Of a stretch of 64,000 nucleotides of DNA, positions 59,071 to 64,000 are shown one piece after another. Position numbers and translations under genes: made by a program. Source of the stretch: Allacma fusca (taxonomy: Eukaryota; Arthropoda; Collembola; Symphypleona; Sminthuridae). The first letter of the stretch is position 1. The number at the start of each line of letters is the position of its first letter. Under the pieces are notes generated by a model. The model had not been told where the DNA came from. It saw only the letters and a list, made by a program, of their open reading frames with translations, and ran no database searches. The stretch is taken from contig OX359247.1 of the NCBI GenBank assembly GCA_947179485.1, positions 58,501,131 through 58,565,130 of the forward strand. Direction: 5' to 3'.

Positions 59071-59463
59071 ACAAGCAAAGTCTTCCGATGTAAACTCCAG
59101 AACTAAATGAAAATTGGTGGAATTGTAGACACTACTAATAGTGTTCACACAAACCACAAACTTCGTGCCATCTCCTCTGGGTTCGGGCAGTAGGACATCT
59201 GAAAGTTTGATTTTTTTTGAAAGTTTGACAGGGGGGACCCTTCCTCGCTTGAATTTTACCATGTTAAATCCCATAAGAAAAATCCATTTTCGCAACTCGA
59301 ATAAAATCCAAACCAATGTTAAGACATGTCACTATACATAAGTATATGTACAATCAGCGCTGCACCTGCTTTAGCGCGTATGCACGTGTTAATATAATTA
59401 CATTATTAAAGCGAAGCGCTTTTGTAAAAATTTATCGTTTTTAATTTTGTTGCCCGAAGGGCT
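59071..59463 (+). repeat. Inverted repeat, left arm (393 bp)
   Basis: Near-perfect inverted copy of 59739-60131 (paired positions sum to 119202). One mismatch was noted by eye near the outer end. The arm contains a short open frame on its minus strand. The inner end has palindromic gcccgaagggc. Confidence 0.93.
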
Positions 59464-59467
59464 CCCG

Positions 59468-59667
59468 NNNNNNNNNNNNNNNNNNNNNNNNNNNNNNNNN
59501 NNNNNNNNNNNNNNNNNNNNNNNNNNNNNNNNNNNNNNNNNNNNNNNNNNNNNNNNNNNNNNNNNNNNNNNNNNNNNNNNNNNNNNNNNNNNNNNNNNNN
59601 NNNNNNNNNNNNNNNNNNNNNNNNNNNNNNNNNNNNNNNNNNNNNNNNNNNNNNNNNNNNNNNNNNN
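59468..59667. other. Assembly gap of 200 N
   Basis: Exactly 200 undetermined bases lying between the two arms of the inverted repeat. The round length suggests a placeholder, so the true distance is unknown. Confidence 0.99.
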
Positions 59668-59738
59668 CACTACGGAATAATACGTGTGTAACTTTTTCAT
59701 ACTCGCTTCGCTCTCCATGTAACAGCCCCGCGGTTACA

Positions 59739-60131
59739 AGCCCTTCGGGCAACAAAATTAAAAACGATAAATTTTTACAAAAGCGCTTCGCTTTAATAAT
59801 GTAATTATATTAACACGTGCATACGCGCTAAAGCAGGTGCAGCGCTGATTGTACATATACTTATGTATAGTGACATGTCTTAACATTGGTTTGGATTTTA
59901 TTCGAGTTGCGAAAATGGATTTTTCTTATGGGATTTAACATGGTAAAATTCAAGCGAGGAAGGGTCCCCCCTGTCAAACTTTCAAAAAAAATCAAACTTT
60001 CAGATGTCCTACTGCCCGAACCCAGAGGAGATGGCACGAAGTTTGTGGTTTGTGTGAACACTATTAGTAGTGTCTACAATTCCACCAATTTTCATTTAGT
60101 TCTGGAGTTTACATCGGAAAACTTTGCTTGT
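59739..60131 (-). repeat. Inverted repeat, right arm (393 bp)
   Basis: Mirror of the left arm. In plus orientation it carries a short frame (MVKFKRGRVPPVKLSKKIKL and on to LEFTSE) that runs a little past the arm to 60167. I do not recognise it. Flanks outside the arms differ, and no clear target duplication was seen. Confidence 0.93.
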
Positions 60132-63100
60132 AAGTATATCGAAGGTACTGATATTGAAATACATTGATGGTTAATTTTTCATTTTAATTAAGAAGCTGGT
60201 CTCAGTAATTATATTCATACGGGATTACGGCCAACAAGTTTGACGTGAGCTAGATTGATTATGTATTTTGCATAAGCCGTTATGGACACACTCCATATTA
60301 GCTGACTATAGGGGTGGAAAGGAAATGTACGAATAAATAATTTTATTCATTAATTCCTCTGGGGATTTACAGTGGAACTGCTAAAAACGTACATATGTAC
60401 TCTCGTCCTTTTGGCTCTAGCCATTTGAAATAATTTAACGAGCATAAAAGTATATACATGTATCGTACAGTAGATGCAGTCATGACTCATAGTGCAAAAT
60501 TCTATCAATAAGTTTGCAATGGATCCTATTTCACGGAATTCTTGCATATCCCAATCTTGTATACTAATACGGTGTGATTATAAATGCTTAAAGAGTCGAC
60601 TGTTTTTTTTTGTTCCTAATAATAACTTGGTTATGCACAAACAGAAATTCACAGGAAATGTAAATTGTGAGGTGTTCACAGCTGTTTGAGAATCTCAATT
60701 ACATGCATCCATTCAAAATATTTTCTGTAGTCACACAAAAATTGAGCTCTAACTTTGAATAATGCTAAACAAATATGCCTCAAATTTTCAAAATGTCTAA
60801 GAAGTTTTAACACCTGACATTCACATAAAACCTTGTTCACGTGAAGTAATTAAGCATATAGGCAGTACTATTTTATTTTGAACAATTTATAATTTTTTAG
60901 ATTTTGCACATTTTTTATCTAGTTTGTAGCGGGATATTACAATCAGTCCTGTCCTTCAAATTTTTTAAAACTGATTTTCTTGTCTTGATTGTTTGACCAC
61001 AAAAGGCTTGTTAAACTAATGGATAGATGTCGTATGCATTTCTCAAACCTTCAGCTGCTTGCAAAAAGTTTTGCTGAAGCTTTTATTCCTACACAACAAT
61101 ATAGGTTTTTATATTATATTATAAATTTGGTTTGGAGTAGCACAAAAAAGTGTAAATAAACTAAACAATGCAATCAACTGAGTGAGTGTGCTTTTGATGA
61201 ATTATGCAAACAAGGATTAAATAAAACTTTATTTCAGAGTATTAACCCGAAGGCTGATTATTTAATGTGTTGAAATGAAAATAAAAAAATTAATGTGAAG
61301 TTCAACAACTAAGAAAAACTAAGCATAAATTACATGTAGGAATAACTCTCAGCATAAGCCTGAGAGTCTCACAAACTAAGCTCTTAATAACCTAAGTATT
61401 TTTCAATGTAACATTAAGCAATTTAATCAAAACTAGAGGGAACTACTTTTCACATGTAATTCATACTCACTAAAGTCTCACTATGGGCTTAACACTTGAG
61501 CGTGCGAAAATCCTGAGTCAGGATTTCTCGCCCTGCAATAACAGTCGAGAATGATTCATCATTCTCAATGAGTTCAGGAGTCTATTCGTAGAAGGGGCAA
61601 ATTAAATAATACGGTTCGTATAATATAGAAGGACTACCTAATTTAATTAATTCGAAAATATATTTTTGTAGTGCTATAGAAGAGGGGAAACACATTTGGA
61701 CTTGGGATTCCAATGCGAGACGATATTATCGCAAGGATCGCTAAATTGACCGACGATATTTCAGGTGATTATTATCGCAATTTTTTCCAAAAATATCAGA
61801 TTATCGCACAACCAGTGCGATTAATATTTTACTATTTAATCGTGTAATTTTAATGACCGTGAATAAAAAACGAAGCCATAGATAGAGGGAGCTTGTATTT
61901 CGCTAAATTTTGATAGCATTCACAACTAGCGTGACTGTGGTTCACATGACAACCCCAAAGGGATTGAAATTCCAATAATAAATTGACATATTTACGTATG
62001 TATGTACATGTATGCTGTTGTAAGGATAAAAATCTATGACACTGTCCCGTTTTGGACACATGGCTCTGTTTGTCAGGATTTTGCCATTAAACTACACAGT
62101 GGTCTGGAATATATCTACGAATATTTAAAATAAAATAAAATACACGATTCGTTTTTACAGAATATTGAGGAGATAAAGTTTAGAGAAAAGGAAGGACTCT
62201 GGGTTCACATATATCTACAAAATTCAAAAGCCCCTTCCTTCTTTGAACTTGAAAACAGTAGCGCATAAAATTTTGGCTTGCGCCCTTCCGAGGTGGTCCG
62301 TAAAATCTCTTCACCGCTAATAAATCTTGGAAAAGGACGTTTACTTTGGAGGAACACGGGTTGTGGCACGGGTTGAGACGGATCAAATGGGGGAGAGAAT
62401 TTATGCAGTCGGGAGCAAGATGTTACTCAAGTGCTTTACATCCTGCTTATTGCTTCTGCCCTTAATTTAATATCAGTTATGACGGGTTCTCAGAAAAATA
62501 TCAATGGAGTGTGGCATATAGAACCAGCTCCCCGGCTCATGTCGGATCCCAACCCTTCCCTTCTCCCTTTCTCTTCAGTTTATGTTTTACAAAGACGAAG
62601 ACTGTAAAGACCCAGAATAAAATTGAGGGTTGGAGCTTTGCTTGAAGGAACTTCGGAGTTTCTATAATATTGGACCTTATGTTTATTCTCAATTTTGGAT
62701 ACACAATTACTCATGTACAGCGTGGTCTTTGCCAGCGTCCACACACGAAATAAAATTCTTCAAAATATTCATGGCCTCAGTTTCCTGGAAAATATTTTTA
62801 GTTAAACGAGATTGTGTAACATTTCCAAAATTCCGTATTTTTTAATTTCCGTTTTAACTACTTTTTGGCGGAATTTTTAAGACGACGTTGGACAAAAAGC
62901 TGTAGTAAATTTTAAATTCGGAAATTGCAAATTCACAAAATCGGATTAAATATTTTGCACAATGTGGAAGTATGGGTCTAAGTTCATATCTCGGACATTT
63001 AAATTAATGGAGAACTTTATAACATTTAACTTCACATTTTCAACATTTGTAAAACAAAATGGGAGACTTTCGATACATTTATCGCTCCCCTATCTGCATG

Positions 63101-64000
63101 GCTCTAGAGTGAAACTGGAAGAAGAATCGGCCACCCTGAATATGCATTAAAAATGATTGAAAGGTTTTCCCTGGTTTCTCTCACTGGGACCTATCAATTA
63201 ACAACCCTCGCCACTTTTTCATACGACAGTGACAATTAGTCCCATATCGAAGCAGGACCCCATTCATTCTCCCAATTCATTACAGACCATGCCTTGAAGG
63301 CTGAACGACTCCTCACTATATACGCTAATGTTTATGTACTGTATGTAATTATATGTCAATAATATGAAAGACACAAGTTCTTCCCCTATTCTTCCTTCCT
63401 ACCCTACCCCAGTCAGATCAATGATCAAACATGTACATATGTATGTGCATGGCTGCAATAATATTTTCTTACATGAGTCCTCAATCAATAAAGTAAGGCT
63501 GGAGATATTTCAGGAAATTGAGCTACGCTATATAAATACAAGCGTATACATATGTATGTAAGCTTCATCGAACACTTTCTGTAAGAGCTCCGGTAAAAGC
63601 AATAAAATTTGACATTCATACAGTCCTAAATATATTACGTATCATACTTTGTTGTATAAGAGCAAGTATTAACCATTTGTGTCAAACATAGAATTCCTAC
63701 TGAGAAAATTCTAACATTGGGGTTTTTGCATTCTAAAAATACATTACATTGCTTTTTGCAAGCCCTGTGTGAAGTAAAGCTTTTCGTCCGCACCTGCATA
63801 TACAGTAAGTGAGCAGAGGGGAATTTTTAAAGGTCCACAAGAGTTGCAGTGGAGTTGCCAGTGCCATCTTTTTGGGACCATTGGAAACCCATCGTATTTG
63901 TCAGTAACATTTGTACAATATAGCCTTTGGATCGGATTTGATCATAGCATATGTATATCAGTAAGCTTATTATGTACTCACCTCTGGGAACTAATTGTGA
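60132..64000. other. Non-coding DNA
   Basis: No exon recognised. 61690-61860 has a cluster of TTATCGCA motifs in both orientations, possibly a fragment of another hAT-like element. 62260-62560 and 63185-63320 match 20380-20880 and 21180-21310 in order. Short frames show no domain. Confidence 0.45.

Noticed and set aside
59141-60167. Two identical 66- and 82-93-codon frames in the inverted repeat arms
   Set aside because: Not recognised; identical only because the arms are copies. Kept as part of the repeat, not as genes.

Overview
This is an AT-rich animal genomic window, almost certainly from an arthropod and, by inference, a copepod (sea-louse-like, e.g. Lepeophtheirus). I base that on spliced coding exons with GT-AG introns, a BEL/Pao LTR retrotransposon, hAT-type miniature elements, abundant CT/GT and ATGT simple repeats, and a multi-exon gene whose encoded motifs belong to an arthropod secreted-protein family. 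The species is not proven from the sequence.

Layout. 1-4262 is non-coding, with a degenerate 44-bp tandem array at 2.4-3.26 kb. 4263-9913 is a complete BEL/Pao insertion on the minus strand: two LTRs that look identical, a perfect 5-bp target duplication and a 1227-codon Gag-Pro-RT-RNaseH frame. Its integrase has been deleted, leaving only an out-of-frame tail. 9914-30122 is non-coding and contains four large tandem arrays (23, 27, 25 and 21 bp periods) built around TTGACC/GGTCAA or CTTGA/TCAAG cores, plus an 805-bp hAT-like MITE with 8-bp target duplications (25520-26324). 30123-49874 is the only host gene I can support: 11 coding exons on the plus strand with phase-consistent junctions, encoding a 632-residue secreted, probably GPI-anchored, cysteine-rich protein. 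I recall the family as the arthropod DUF7042-DUF7045 group. Its first coding intron is 11.9 kb and its fifth carries another TTGACC-type array. 49875-64000 is non-coding and holds two more hAT-like MITEs (52993-53418 and about 57901-58857) and a 393-bp inverted repeat around a 200-N assembly gap (59071-60131).

The host gene and the retrotransposon are independent units; nothing suggests an operon or gene cluster. The most unusual large-scale signals are: (i) a set of related tandem arrays of different periods sharing a GTCAA core with roughly 10-12 bp sub-spacing, one presenting GGGTCA direct repeats with 5-bp spacing; (ii) an apparent ancient colinear duplication, with diverged blocks at 14.6-21.3 kb recurring in the same order and orientation at 56.5-63.3 kb (offset about 41.7-42.0 kb); and (iii) the integrase-less but apparently recent BEL copy with a YVDN reverse transcriptase box.
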